From contig JAJEKV010000071.1 of assembly GCA_021234155.1 (NCBI GenBank), positions 4,710,483 to 4,774,482 of the forward strand: a stretch of DNA of 64,000 nucleotides, given 5' to 3'. This DNA is from Isoetes taiwanensis. Lineage: Eukaryota > Streptophyta > Lycopodiopsida > Isoetales > Isoetaceae. Shown here one piece after another: positions 12,390-23,345 of the stretch (positions are counted from its first letter, which is position 1; every line of letters begins with the position of its first letter). The notes under the pieces are model-generated. The model was not told the origin of the DNA and did not search any database. It saw only the letters and a list, made by a program, of their open reading frames with translations. The translations under genes were made by a program, and so were the position numbers.

Positions 12390-13610
12390 TTTCCTTAACG
12401 TCTTGCAGCCAAAAGAACGTCATAACATGTCAAACATGTTTGATGGAGCAGCTAAACGTCGAAACATGGGAAAGGTGCAAGGAACTCTACCCAATTGCCA
12501 CATCCGACGAGCGCATTGTGCAATATGCACCAAATTTTGAGGGCTGGGTAAGTACTCTCAAAATTCCTTTTCTCACACAAACGATCTCTTGACAGGTTGT
12601 TGTTTTGTTTTTCTTTAGAGCAAAAAGAAAATAAGGACCTGCCCGAGGGCTTTATGAATTTGGTTAGAACAAAGACGGAAGAGAGGTCGTAATAAAGAAG
12701 AATCTGTTGAACCGTAACCATCCGACTACTTAGAGATTCTCGTGCATGTTTGATCAAAACAATTTATATTCAATCATTCATGGTGATTGCAACGAACCTT
12801 TCCGAACGGTTAAGCCACGGGACTTTACTTTGGTTATTGATCTTCCCTGCGGGTTTAAGCTTAAAGACAGCTAGATATACGACGACCGACCCTTCAAATT
12901 TTCGAGTTTAATGCTTTCATTGAAGGAATCAAGCGTGGATCTCAACGGCCAAACATTGGCGTTTAGTTACGTTCCATTCGAGCATGCGATGCGGCTTGGT
13001 GGAATCAGCTTTCAAAAATCACTTTGGTTCTCCGGTCAGCAGGATATGAAAACCTTTGCAGTAAAGTCTTATTCCGTAATACAATTACTTTTCTCTTTAA
13101 TTACGTAGTGTATTGATAGGAATAGTGTTTCCTGTTTACGGTTTTCAAGTGTTTTCTTGTTTTTGCTAACATCACTTTTAAATGCTTCACTAGGTACAAA
13201 ACGAACATCAACTACCATGGTGGAGGACCAAGGTTGCTCAAAGAAGGTAGAGTACCTTCATGTAGCTTATTGGAGTTTTGATGGGAAGAGTCCATGGAAC
13301 ACTTTAACACCGCCGCTGTCAAAACTTTTCAAACGCCCTAGAGTTTCCAGCTATTTTACGTAAATTGTAGGACCCAAGTGCACAAGGCGGGATTTGAATC
13401 ACTACTACGAAACCACAAAGCTCATCAACCATCTCTCCGACATGTTCTCGGCCCGTGAGATTGGGTGCTTGATGCTTTCTCCGGTTCTGGTACTACTATC
13501 GCATGTGCACTTAAGAAGGGCCGCGAATCGTGTAGCCGCGGATATTGATAAGGAGGTCATGGCATTTTGTGAAGATGAGACTGGGTTGCCTTTACCTACT
13601 TTACCGTGAT
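12390..13610 (+). pseudogene. Degenerate beta-class DNA N4/N6 methyltransferase
   Basis: Pieces of an amino-methyltransferase appear in the permuted (catalytic-first) order. A candidate first exon ends near 12546 at a GGTAAGT donor, with a TTTCTTTAG acceptor at about 12618. At 12786-12870 the frame FTLVIDLPCGFKLKDS occupies the place of catalytic motif IV (usual D-P-P-Y/F), with a stop right after it. At 13240-13360 a block containing KVEYLHVAYWSFDGKSPW follows. At 13400-13530 LINHLSDMF precedes DAFSGSGTT (13471-13497), a clear AdoMet-binding motif I, which runs into GRE/VAADIDKEV across a one-base frame change. Such enzymes methylate adenine N6 or cytosine N4 and are rare in plants outside mobile elements. 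The frame change lies where a CTG-type site would be expected, so it could be a base-calling error. Confidence 0.55.
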
Positions 13611-13619
13611 GAAAATCAA

Positions 13620-14637
13620 GAGTTAGGGGCCAAGTCTTCATCCGGACATGCTAAACTAACGCCCTCAGAGATACTGACCTCCATTCTCGAAGCTCACTAG
13701 ACGACGAGGCAACCTTTTGCAGAGCTTAAAGAAGTAGCTTTAGCTACCATTCCGTAGAACAAGGAGGATACAAAACTTAAGTCTCCAAAGAAGGAGCAGA
13801 TTGAAATGAAGGACTAGACTACAGAGAGCAAAGAAAAAGAATGAGGAGGACTATGATGTAGATCTTTGACTCATTGTGATATTAAAATTATCATTATTTA
13901 TTACAATGAATCTTCAATATTGATGTACAAAAATTTATTAAAAACATATTACTTTTATTTCCTTTCTATTCTGGTGCTTTTTTTTGTAATGCTTTCAGTC
14001 TCTTCAAGTCTATGCCTAAATTTCGCTATTTTTATGATTTCTGTTTCATAAGTACAAAGTTTTCGCCTAATGATGGGCCAAAATGGCATGAAAAAAAATG
14101 CAAACCTCTAGAAATTCTCAACAACTATCAAAAAAGGCTTATTTTAGAAACATGGTGTTTTTTTAAAGGGAATCTTTGAAACGGGAGTGATGCAACACTC
14201 CCGTTTAATTTGCAACCGTGTTACCATTGCAGCATCCAAATTCCTCCCACAATAAAGATTGCTAAAAGATAAAACAAGTGAACTAGAAAACAAATCTTTA
14301 AAGATCGCTCCCACAGGAAGACAAATCTAGTTTTCAATTGAGGATGGGTCTGAAGCCCTCGAGGTCTTCCAAGAGAGGGAACATCATTTTCCCAAATACG
14401 CCCTAATGGGGATACACCTTAAGCTCGTTTAGCTTTTTTCTATAGTGGAAAGCAATTTTGAGCCAGAGCATAAAGGTCTTGTGATATTAGACACTGCTAT
14501 TCCCATTTTTCTTTCAATGGTTTGGTTTCTTAAAACAAAATGCTTGACTTCTTCTCTGACACATCTCCTTTAAATTTGTAATCTGGCTGATAGTTGATCT
14601 GTATTAGCTACAGCAGAAGAAATTTTGATAGTCCAAG
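13620..14637. other. AT-rich intergenic stretch
   Basis: No gene is recognised between the methyltransferase remnant and the TTC27 stop codon. The part next to 14637 should include the 3' UTR of the TTC27-like gene, which reads leftward; no polyadenylation signal stands out. Confidence 0.4.
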
Positions 14638-17337
14638 CTAAAGCTCCTGGATTTTAAATTTGACTTTTTCGAGCAAATCATTCAAAGCCTTATATTCTTC
14701 TGTGTCCTGGAAATCCTGAGATTGTTTTATAGTATTGCGAAGGTGCATTTGCGCTGATAACAAGTTTTTCTTACAACTACGAGTTGTTCCTAGGCTCATG
14801 TAAGCACTGCACATATCTAACGATGCAGTAGCAAAATCCTTAAACTTTTCCTTGTCATGTTGCCATCCTTGGAATGATCTGACTTGCTTCAACAAAGCCT
14901 CTAGACAAGAAGGAATATCACCTACAACCCTGTGCCACTGTGCTTTAAGACCCCATATAGCTGGTCCACCATCCGCATTATCAGATACCAGCTTCAAAAA
15001 ATTGCCAATACGCTCAATCAGAGCTGTTCTATTCAAGCCTTGCATGTCCTTACAAGTCGCAACCCCATCGGGCCGATCGATGCTGACAGTAGTATTGGTA
15101 CTGGAATCAGCACCAGTGTCTTCAAACTTACATTGACTTTCTGGTACATCATCAATTCCATGCTTGTTTTCAATAGCATCCAATAAGCGTGATAGAGAAA
15201 CCAAATCCACTTCTTTTCCTTGTGACAGTTCATAGACCTTTTCAACTGCCAGGAAGCTCTGACCATAATTCTCAACGTCCAAAGAAACTTCGGCAAAATT
15301 TTTCCAGATGTGCCAAGATCCCCTCTTGAACTTCAGTGCCTCACGGAATGCAACAAAGGCCTCTTTACTTCTTTTTTTATGCATGTTTAATGCTGCAATA
15401 TTATTCCAGGACTCTCCATTCTCAGGATCAAGTTGGATAGATCGTGTGAATGCATTCAGAGCTTTGTCAAACTGCTTAGATTTAAGAGCAGCAGAGCCAA
15501 GGGCAAACCATCCATCTGGATGTAGAGGATTTAAGGCCAGTGCTGCATCCCAATGCTCCACAGACTTTTGAAAATCCCCCCGGTTGTAAGTTGATCGGGC
15601 AAGGGAACGTTGTGCACGGGCAAAATGACTATTGGACACTTCCCACGCTGTAACATAGTACTTGTCTTCAAGAGTAACATCTCCTAATGAACACCATAAT
15701 CGAGGATCAGAAGGAGCAACTTCAAGCCGATGTCTAATAAGTTCTGCTGCCACTGCCTTCTTTCCAAGCAGCTTATAGCAATCAATGAGGTTGTCCCACA
15801 ATTCTAGATCTTCAAAGATTTTCATGGCTTCTCCAATAACACCAAAACTAATCATTGTCTCTGCATATTCTTTGGAGATTGTCTGAAGAGTGGAGAAAGA
15901 TACACAGAAAACATAAGCCATTCTAGTAGCTTCCATACTCCCAACACCAGAGCCCCTTTGCAGTTCATTTACAAGACTCTCCATCATCAATAAAGAACGT
16001 TCCCTTGTACGAGACCTTGTTCGCTCCCATCGAATACGAAGTAGATCACAACATGCTTTTATCATGTGATGACATTGGCTTTGCTTATCCACAGCTTCAA
16101 TATATGGAGCCATTTCCCAAGTTCTTAACTCATCATCAGGACTGCTCCTTTTAATGTTTACACATTTAGCCAAAGCTAAGGCTTGTTCTATTGTTGAAAG
16201 CACAGGAAGATGAAGCACACTTTGATCCATGTCTTGCTTCTCTCCTACAAGCTTTGGAGCGAGTAAAATATCGCTTTCACCAGATTCATCTGAAATGTTT
16301 CTCTTTCTTTCTCCTCCAAAAACAATGCCATCCATATCAAGGATTGAGCCTGCTACATTCCTTGAGCCAGTTGTAAGAATCATTTGTGCCTTTGGATCAA
16401 CTTGATACCTTGTTCTGTACCCAAGGACACCGGTAACTGAAAGTTTTAAACCACAGATCTCTTCTGCACGTCTAAAAAAGTCATTGGCAGCATCCACATG
16501 TCCATAATAGCTTTCAATAAGGCCAATTTCAAGGCAAATTGATGCCGAAATTACAAATTCCTCACCTGGGTATATGTAGTCCTGCCATGTGCTACTTTTA
16601 ACAGCTTCTGGGGTGCCAAACCATTTCAAAATCTCAAGAAAACCTTTTGACAACACTGAACAAAGAGACGGCGATCTTTCAGCCAATAAGCGCTGTTGGG
16701 CATTAAACGCTCTACCCATCCACCACAATTTGGTTGGCAAGCCATTTGTTATAATATCTTCAGGAAGTGTAGTTAGCTTAAATCCAGGTAAAATAAGGAT
16801 TTTTGCCAATAAGAGGTACTGTGGAAGCTCGCATTTGCCCAAGAGGTCACATCCATCAACCATCATTTGCCTGTTAGCCCAACCATCCCACTGTTGGTGG
16901 TTCAATTTTTGAAGATTCAGCACTTCCAGAACTGAAGAGAAAGGAAACGAGGACATAGGCATTTGTGGGCCGGTGACATTTACTTGCATAAATGCTAGAA
17001 GGGCAGCCACACCTGCTGCAAGAGCTAAAAACTCATGTTCCCTTGATCGACCTACAAAATCCTCCATAGCTGCCTCGAATGCTTCATAAAAATCCGCGGG
17101 CCACTTCTCGGATTTCTGGTGCGTGCATTTCAAAGACGTACTGGCAATTGACAATAATTCCGGCAAAGAGAGCACATTTGTGTATAGGCCGAGTTCAATA
17201 TGCTTCACCGTATTCGCTATGGTGGCCATAATAATATCCAGGGAAACATTACTACACTGGGTTTGTTCATCTGGCAGGGGCCCCGAAAGAAGGCAACGAA
17301 TAAGGCGCAACTCGTAAAGGGCGAGTTGATCTGCCAT
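14638..17337 (-). CDS. TTC27: TTC27-like tetratricopeptide repeat protein (Emw1 family)
   Basis: An 899-residue uninterrupted frame. The N-terminal half (about 1-500) is helical and lacks repeats, as in TTC27. Residues about 514-676 carry TPRs: WDNLIDCYKLLGKKAVAAEL (514 on), ARSTYNRGDFQKSVEHWDAA (580-599), WFALGSAALKSKQFDKALNA (610-629) and WNNIAALNMHKKRSKEAFVA (644-663). A helical C-terminal region follows a Ser/Thr-rich linker (about 735-755). TTC27/Emw1 proteins are conserved in eukaryotes as helical scaffolds; the yeast member is linked to cell-wall integrity and membrane traffic. The length is near what I recall for plant homologues. The first ATG (17335-17337) starts a plausible MADQL N-terminus. 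No intron is apparent, which is notable for a long housekeeping gene. The neighbours are unrelated repeats, so no operon-like context exists. Confidence 0.88.
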   Translation of the reverse strand: MADQLALYELRLIRCLLSGPLPDEQTQCSNVSLDIIMATIANTVKHIELGLYTNVLSLPELLSIASTSLKCTHQKSEKWPADFYEAFEAAMEDFVGRSREHEFLALAAGVAALLAFMQVNVTGPQMPMSSFPFSSVLEVLNLQKLNHQQWDGWANRQMMVDGCDLLGKCELPQYLLLAKILILPGFKLTTLPEDIITNGLPTKLWWMGRAFNAQQRLLAERSPSLCSVLSKGFLEILKWFGTPEAVKSSTWQDYIYPGEEFVISASICLEIGLIESYYGHVDAANDFFRRAEEICGLKLSVTGVLGYRTRYQVDPKAQMILTTGSRNVAGSILDMDGIVFGGERKRNISDESGESDILLAPKLVGEKQDMDQSVLHLPVLSTIEQALALAKCVNIKRSSPDDELRTWEMAPYIEAVDKQSQCHHMIKACCDLLRIRWERTRSRTRERSLLMMESLVNELQRGSGVGSMEATRMAYVFCVSFSTLQTISKEYAETMISFGVIGEAMKIFEDLELWDNLIDCYKLLGKKAVAAELIRHRLEVAPSDPRLWCSLGDVTLEDKYYVTAWEVSNSHFARAQRSLARSTYNRGDFQKSVEHWDAALALNPLHPDGWFALGSAALKSKQFDKALNAFTRSIQLDPENGESWNNIAALNMHKKRSKEAFVAFREALKFKRGSWHIWKNFAEVSLDVENYGQSFLAVEKVYELSQGKEVDLVSLSRLLDAIENKHGIDDVPESQCKFEDTGADSSTNTTVSIDRPDGVATCKDMQGLNRTALIERIGNFLKLVSDNADGGPAIWGLKAQWHRVVGDIPSCLEALLKQVRSFQGWQHDKEKFKDFATASLDMCSAYMSLGTTRSCKKNLLSAQMHLRNTIKQSQDFQDTEEYKALNDLLEKVKFKIQEL

Positions 17338-17882
17338 AGCGAAATGCTTAAACCCTAAAACCCAAACGCCTGTTTTTGCACCATGGCTGATAACGGTTCA
17401 TCAGCATTACAAAGAGTTGAAATGTAGAACACATGACGGGAGCTCTCACTCAGATCTAAACCGTTGAGCTGCAGCATCATCGCAACTATGGTTTTGGCCT
17501 TAATCAAGTTTATTCCATCCTTAAACCAAGCTCCTTGCAATTTTGTAAATCTGACCGTTGGCCATCGTCGGATCAGACGAGGTTATCTCTTGTAATCTCT
17601 CGAACATTTGCCTTTAAACTATATTCCGGAAGATATTCGAAGGAAATATTGGCACCCGATTCTGGCCTCGATTCCAGTAATGTTTGAGCCGAATACCCTA
17701 GCGTGGTATTCGGCCTGCATCTTCTGTGTTGTTCGCCGGCGAAAAAAACCGGCACAGGTGGTATTCGACTTGCCTATTCTATCGATGCTAAACTGTAAGC
17801 CGAATACGTCTGCCGAATTTGTGAGCCGAATACGCCCTAGCATTCGTGTATCATAAAACCAAGTTTAGGGTTTTATTTCGGC

Positions 17883-18252
17883 ATGTTATGGCGACAAGCA
17901 TACTATGGCGGTGCCATTAGGGTTCCCGCTCACATAATGGCGGCCTGGCTCCGAAACACGGCACCGCTCACGATCAACGCCTTTTATTTGTTTGTTGTAA
18001 GTCGCAACTTTGCCGTTCTACAATTGCAAGGAAGATTCTTACCGCTACAAGGACAACCGCCCTGTAACATACATGTTTTGTGAAGTGCGTTGCAAGCAAG
18101 GTACAGCTCCCATGCTCGGATCTCGATATCAATTGCTCAAGCACGATCCGGTTCTTGACTCCATCTTTGGTATGAATTCAAGTCTTCATTCTTGTCTTGT
18201 CATGAGTCACTTCAATGATGTAACCAAGAAAAAGCCCCGCAGTAAATTTTAA
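17883..18252 (+). CDS. Unidentified ORF fragment
   Basis: Two overlapping short plus-strand frames. The second (18010-18252) reads through PVTYMFCEVRCKQGTAPMLG and ends in KKKPRSKF; its first codons would read as NCKEDSYRYKD in another frame upstream. It resembles exonic protein sequence more than random frame, but I do not recognise it. It is probably a transposon-derived fragment. Confidence 0.2.
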
Positions 18253-19843
18253 AAGGGCCAAAATTATCAGCCGAATCGGCGGGGCAAGTCACTCACTTGA
18301 TTATGTTTCATACTTTACTTGCACATTCTCCACGGATATGGTTGGATGCCATTGCATTTTATTAGAGATGATAAGACATGTTTGATCGATGATGAAATCT
18401 AGAAGGCAACTAGTTGGAAAGCTCATTGCAGTCTAGTCTCATTGCAACAAACATATTTGGTTGTCTAGACTTCTAAAGGAATTGTTGAAGAGGTCACAGA
18501 CCTCACTCATAATGCACCAATGCATATGAAGGTGCTTGAAGACGAATCTGACGACGGCGTCCTTCCTCAAAATCAGGTAACCGGAGTTCCATTTCCCTTA
18601 CTCCATTATTTCAGTTTATTGATGTCTTTGAAGCGTGCGGATTCAAGGACCAGACTTAAATGTTTGTACAAGTGTTTTTTTAATGGCCGGTTCACATGAA
18701 CTTTTTTTTTTCTTTCAACACGAGAGGTAGCCGAAGTCGGGCCACGCCTTGAAACTTCGGCTTCGGACCAAGATCGCAGGTTGCAACCCGCGACAGCTGA
18801 AAACTTATAACGGGGCTGAATATTTTCGGCTCAGCCCAAGGTCAGCAAGGATTCAGCCATCTCACGGGAGTCTATCCATGTGAATCCAGCATAAACGTAT
18901 TGCATAAACGGTATACTCCACTACATTTGTTTTTGGAATGCAAATTATTTGGAGACTGCTGATACATACTCTGTCTACAAGCTATGCATTATATATATGC
19001 TTTTGCTTTATATTCTTGCTCTTGGGAATAATGTCTACCTTCTTTAAAAGTGAGATTTTAATAATTGCATGTCTGTTTCTTTTTAAAGGCCGTTCTGCTT
19101 TAATCCTACTAGGTAACAAAAGTTTAAAACTGCTTATGCATTTTTCAATATGTTACATAATATGTGAAGCACATAAGCTGTCATGGCATGATTGGCACGT
19201 TGCTGTTTCGATTTGCTTGGACAAATTGAACATAAATGCATGTTGTATATTTGCTTGGCCTTCATTTACTTTGGTCTGGCATAGGAATCATCAGTAATAA
19301 AAGCTATTAGTTATACGTCATGTGCTTTGTGTTAGTACACATTCATTGCCATTGAAAAGCAAGGATGCAATGGTTTCACCCTAGAAAAATGGTCTATTCT
19401 ATGCTGAGAATTGATGTTTAATTGCAATACATGGCAAAACTATATGCACTTGAATACTGCACATAATTGAATACAACTTATTTCTGATATTAGAATCCTA
19501 AGTAGGCATGGTTCCATGGGGTCCCCATTGATTGATAATGGGTCTGATAAGCCTTGGCCTTTGGGAGGTTAACGCCTGCCGAATTTGTGAGCCGAATATG
19601 CCCTGGCATTCTATGCCTCATAATGTAAAAACAATATACGCCTCATAATGTATCGCTTACATATGAATCGAATATTAATCCTACATACTAACACTGAACC
19701 TTGAGACTTATTAGACTTGTTATGCAATAAATCTATGCTTAAAAAAAGCCTGATACTCGTATACTGGAATTCTTGAAAAAAAAACACAACGGGTATTTGA
19801 CGAGCCTAATACCCCAAGGTCTTACAACAAAAAAAAAAAAACA

Positions 19844-19872
19844 GGGGGTTGGGGGGGGGGGGGGGGGGGGGG
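19844..19872. repeat. Poly-G tract beside poly-A tract
   Basis: A run of about 21 G preceded by GGGGGTT, immediately after a run of about 12 A (starting near 19830). The G run could form G-quadruplex structure, and its true length is unreliable in any sequencing technology. Confidence 0.7.
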
Positions 19873-20395
19873 ATGTATTCGACTTGGAATAAGCAAGGAG
19901 TATTCGACTTGTGATATAACCAAGGGGTATTTTTTTGGGGGTGTATTCGACTTGGAATAAGCAAGGAGTATTCGACTTTTGTGATATAACCAGGGGGGGT
20001 ATTCGACTTGCACAAAACAAGCCTTAGTTTAGACGAGCCTAATACCCCAAGGCTGGAATTCTGAAAAAAAAAAAAAAAAAATTATATATAGGGGGTATTC
20101 GACTTGTGCAATAAGCAAGGGGGGTATTCGACTTGTGGTATGAGCAAGGGGGTATTCGACTTGCAAAATAGTGGCCTTAGTTTAGACGAGCCTAATACCC
20201 CCTGGGTATTCCACAAGTCTAATACCCCCTTTTTTGGGACTTTTTTGGATAGGGGTTCCGGCCAAGGAGGAATGGGTGGTATTTGACCTGCCAAATATCA
20301 ACCCAAAATTGGGGGTATTCGACTTGTGGAATAAGTGTGCATGTTGAAACCACGAGTCTAATACCCCCTATTCCACAAGTCAAATACCCCCTTGG
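19862..20395. repeat. GTATTCGACTTG repeat array with inverted copies
   Basis: At least seven copies of a GGGGGTATTCGACTTG-type motif occur, followed by linkers such as TGGAATAAGCAAGG. Several inverted copies (CAAGTCTAATACCCCC) are interleaved, so the array can fold into hairpins. Related TATTCGGCTT/TATTCGACTT words occur at about 17690-17770. Confidence 0.65.
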
Positions 20396-20459
20396 AATCG
20401 AGGTCCAAATGGGGTGCCAATAAATGCACCGGAAGATATTGCAATAATCGTTCAAATAT

Positions 20460-21355
20460 TTTTCTTAAATTATATTTCTTAAACACAAATGTTTGCTAAA
20501 AAGAACTATGCCAGAATTTGCCCCATTTTGAAAGTATTGGGCAAATATCACAAATTATGGTGATGAAGAACAGGCTGAAGATCCAAAGAGCATCTCCAGC
20601 CCTGCAAGCTATAAGAACCTTAACATCTGTGGTAAAAATATTAGGAAGAAAATCACATTCTTGATTATAAACATGAAATAAAGTATGGATATGAACAGTA
20701 AAAACTATATCATGCAAGAACCGATGTTGCCCCTTTTTGGAAAAATGTGAGGATATAAGAGATAATAAGCAAAAAATTGTGCCAATGAAGAACCAAATAA
20801 GAATTTTATTTTGCCAAAAACCAGTTTGCTCCTTTCTGCAATAATGGGCAAATATCAGATTGATGAATCCAAAAAAGTGTCAATGTAGAAGCAAATAAGA
20901 TTTTTTAAACTTTTGGAGATGCTTGAAACAAAAACAAGAATATGGTCATGAGCCCAAAAGAACCTGGTATAAGGGGCCAGTGTTGATTTTTGGGGTTCTT
21001 GGCATACACCTTCTAGCAGCAGTCCATGACTGACGGATGCTACAAGGCTGCCATAAATGCTCATTGAATCAAGAAAACAAGGTAGGAAGAAACTCCAAAA
21101 CAAGAACAAATGCAAAGAATGACTAAAACAACCATGATATTGATGCTCCAAAGGGTGCTTCAAAACATGAGCGGAAACCTAAACAATGAGGGAAGATGCT
21201 CTCTCTAAATAGTAGAGCAAAACTCTAACCCTAAATGGTTTCACCTGCCACAGATCTGGGCTGAAATTTGGGTCTTAGATCTTGGCGTCCAATATGATAC
21301 ATGCATGTGGCCCATGCCACTAATACTTATGTTTAGTCCACAGGACTAACACCAA
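20460..21355. other. No recognisable gene
   Basis: AT-rich sequence with loosely repeated phrases such as GGGCAAATATCA (about 20538 and 20846). Short minus-strand ORFs (20496-20717, 20855-21163) have no motif. Confidence 0.4.
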
Positions 21356-21359
21356 TGTC

Positions 21360-23345
21360 CTCCCTACCCAAACGCAAAGATGCTCGGGTCAGTTGCAGCA
21401 GACAAGCCAACCATTTGATAGTAGTATCGGGGTTCGTCAGGGATGCCCTCTCTCCCCAACATTGTTTGGGCTTTACATTGATCAATTGGAGAGCTGGCTT
21501 GCTGATAATGGGGGCGATGGAGCTCACCTTCTCTATCGATCATCGAGGCGGTAATATATGCCGATGATGTGGACCTCCTAGCTTACACACCAGCAGACAT
21601 GCAACGACATCTCGATGCCCTGACACATTCTTGCCAAGCGATTGATATGCGCGTCAACCTCGCCAAGACTAAGGTGGTTTTCATATCATCTTCACGTCAC
21701 CGAGGGTCCCTCCTTCAATCAAATCGAGGCGTAATGTGGAAGTTGCATCCACATACAAATATTTGGGAGTGGAGTTTCCTTCTACTATGCACCGGAACAC
21801 ATCCATACTTGGCCACGAAAGTGACGGCAGTCGGAAGGCACTATATGCAATGCAAAACAATAGTCATAGAGCGGAGTTGTATGATTGGGCCCATCGGTCG
21901 ACCTCGCTCAAAGTCTTAGTGGAGCCTGCCCTTTTATATGGGTGGAAGTATGGGGCCCAGTAGTATCACTTGCTACTTGGAATGACTTGGAGCAGTCCGA
22001 AAAGCCTTCTTAGTAACGAAAGCACTAGGGGTGAAGTCCACAAGGTCAGCAGAGAGGTGATTCTTGCCTCTTCCGGGGATAGGTTCAATACCAGATAATG
22101 TTTTATAATGCACACGCATTTTCGTTTGATGGCGGCACAAATTTGACGCTTAAGCTCGCCAAAAATACGCCCAAAAAATTTCCTGGCGCCGAAAAAATTT
22201 CACAAGCGAACCTTCAGATTTAAACGGGAACTTTACAGGTTGAATCTTCTCGTTTAAACTTTTTTCGCTGCGTTTAAACCTTCAGCCTTACGCTAAAGTT
22301 TCGCGAAAAGTTTAAATGTAAGGAAGCTTTATGCTTTTTTTTTTTTTGAATTTTCGGCGTGTTTAAATCGAACGCTGGAAGCCACGCCGTAAGTTTAAAC
22401 AGAAGGCGAATTTTTTACGCTGAATTTTTTTTTCCGGGCGAAAGTACGCCTGAAAAAATAATTTCATAACGCATTTAACCTATCCCCGGCCTCTTCGGAG
22501 GGTGCCCCTTGATCGCCACATTGTCTATTTTCGAAGGTGGTCAATATGGACGATGCTCGCCTCCCTAAACTAGCTTATATCATGGCAATGGGGGCAGCTA
22601 GCCTCAAGGCCTTGGCCGGGGAAAAGAGAGCCAATGGTTGGCTAGATGGAATGTGCGTGGAGCACGGTGCATACATGTGCAAACAGAGGCAGATCGCCAT
22701 AGCTTGAGGCAATATCTTGATGCTTGCTTCCTCAGCAAGCTTTGGGATGCCAATGCCCTTGAACATGTCAAGACAACACACTACCAGCGCCACATAAATC
22801 CCACATTGGAACGAGGCCCCAATGCTACCTACTGCGCACCCACTTGCCTATGAAAAGCGCTGCACTCATTCCCTCCATTTGCACAAAGGGCACATCATCT
22901 TGAATTGAGACAGTAGATGGATTGGTGAGCCACGCCAGATCGCCTCGTCAATGCCGCCAAATGCGAAGTCATTGAGGATGAATCTCATACCCTTCAAAGT
23001 TGCCCAAAGATATGATCAAATTCGGACACGCCATGCCGAAGTTGGTCGCCGGCCACCGTTACATGTGACATTGAGCACGCGATCCGTGACGTGCCGGGAT
23101 CATACCTTCCGAGGAGGTTATGGGCATGCGAGATCAGCCTATATCCTCGGGCACACACTTGACATGTATATATACATTGATGTATACTTGTGCAGCTTTG
23201 ACAACATTCTTATTCTTGCCACGTTTTTTCCTCGAAACCCGCCGGGGCGGGTTTTTAACCCTGACGTAAATAAGTTTGTTGCGCCCTTATGGGTCCCATA
23301 GGCCATTGGCCTCAGTGGACGATAAAAAATCATTCTCATTCTCAT
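21360..23345 (+). mobile_element. LINE (non-LTR retrotransposon) remnant, RT and 3' end
   Basis: Plus-strand reverse-transcriptase motifs are visible in several frames. GVRQGCPLSPTLFGLYIDQL lies at about 21430-21490, and YADDVDLLAYTP (the catalytic YADD box) at about 21557-21594. The downstream LINE RT block TYKYLGVEFPS is at about 21745-21780, and a VEPALLYGWKYGAQ-like thumb region at about 21918-21960. Weaker C-terminal sequence continues to about 23000. The 3' end may be the ATAAAAAATCATTCTCATTC tail (about 23324-23345). Frameshifts break it, and a 417-bp MITE interrupts it at 22073. The 5' end, with endonuclease, is absent, as expected for a 5'-truncated LINE. Confidence 0.7.
22073..22489. 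mobile_element. MITE inserted in the LINE, with TSD
   Basis: A 417-bp element whose ends are perfect 13-base inverted repeats (CCGGGGATAGGTT at 22073-22085, AACCTATCCCCGG at 22477-22489), flanked by CCTCTT at 22067-22072 and 22490-22495. Removing the element and one copy of CCTCTT restores a continuous LINE reading frame, which supports the insertion interpretation. The interior repeats GTTTAAAC-type palindromes. No coding capacity. Confidence 0.8.

Larger units (their letters stand above)
17613..20445. mobile_element. Possible inverted-repeat transposon
   Basis: Sequence at about 17645-17675 (TTGGCACCCGATTCTGGCCT then CGATTCCA) has an inverted imperfect counterpart at about 20393-20423 (TGGAATCGAGGTCCAAATGG then GGTGCCAA). 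Both ends also contain CCGGAAGATATT in the same orientation. The interior holds GTATTCGACTTG repeats on the right and a related pair of GAGCCGAATA blocks at about 17820 and 19585. No transposase is recognised, so it would be non-autonomous. No target-site duplication was identified and the exact termini are unclear. Confidence 0.4.

Noticed and set aside
14852-17317. Plus-strand ORFs opposite the TTC27 gene (14852-15136, 16589-16912 and others)
   Set aside because: They are antisense shadows of a strongly supported coding frame and show no motifs.
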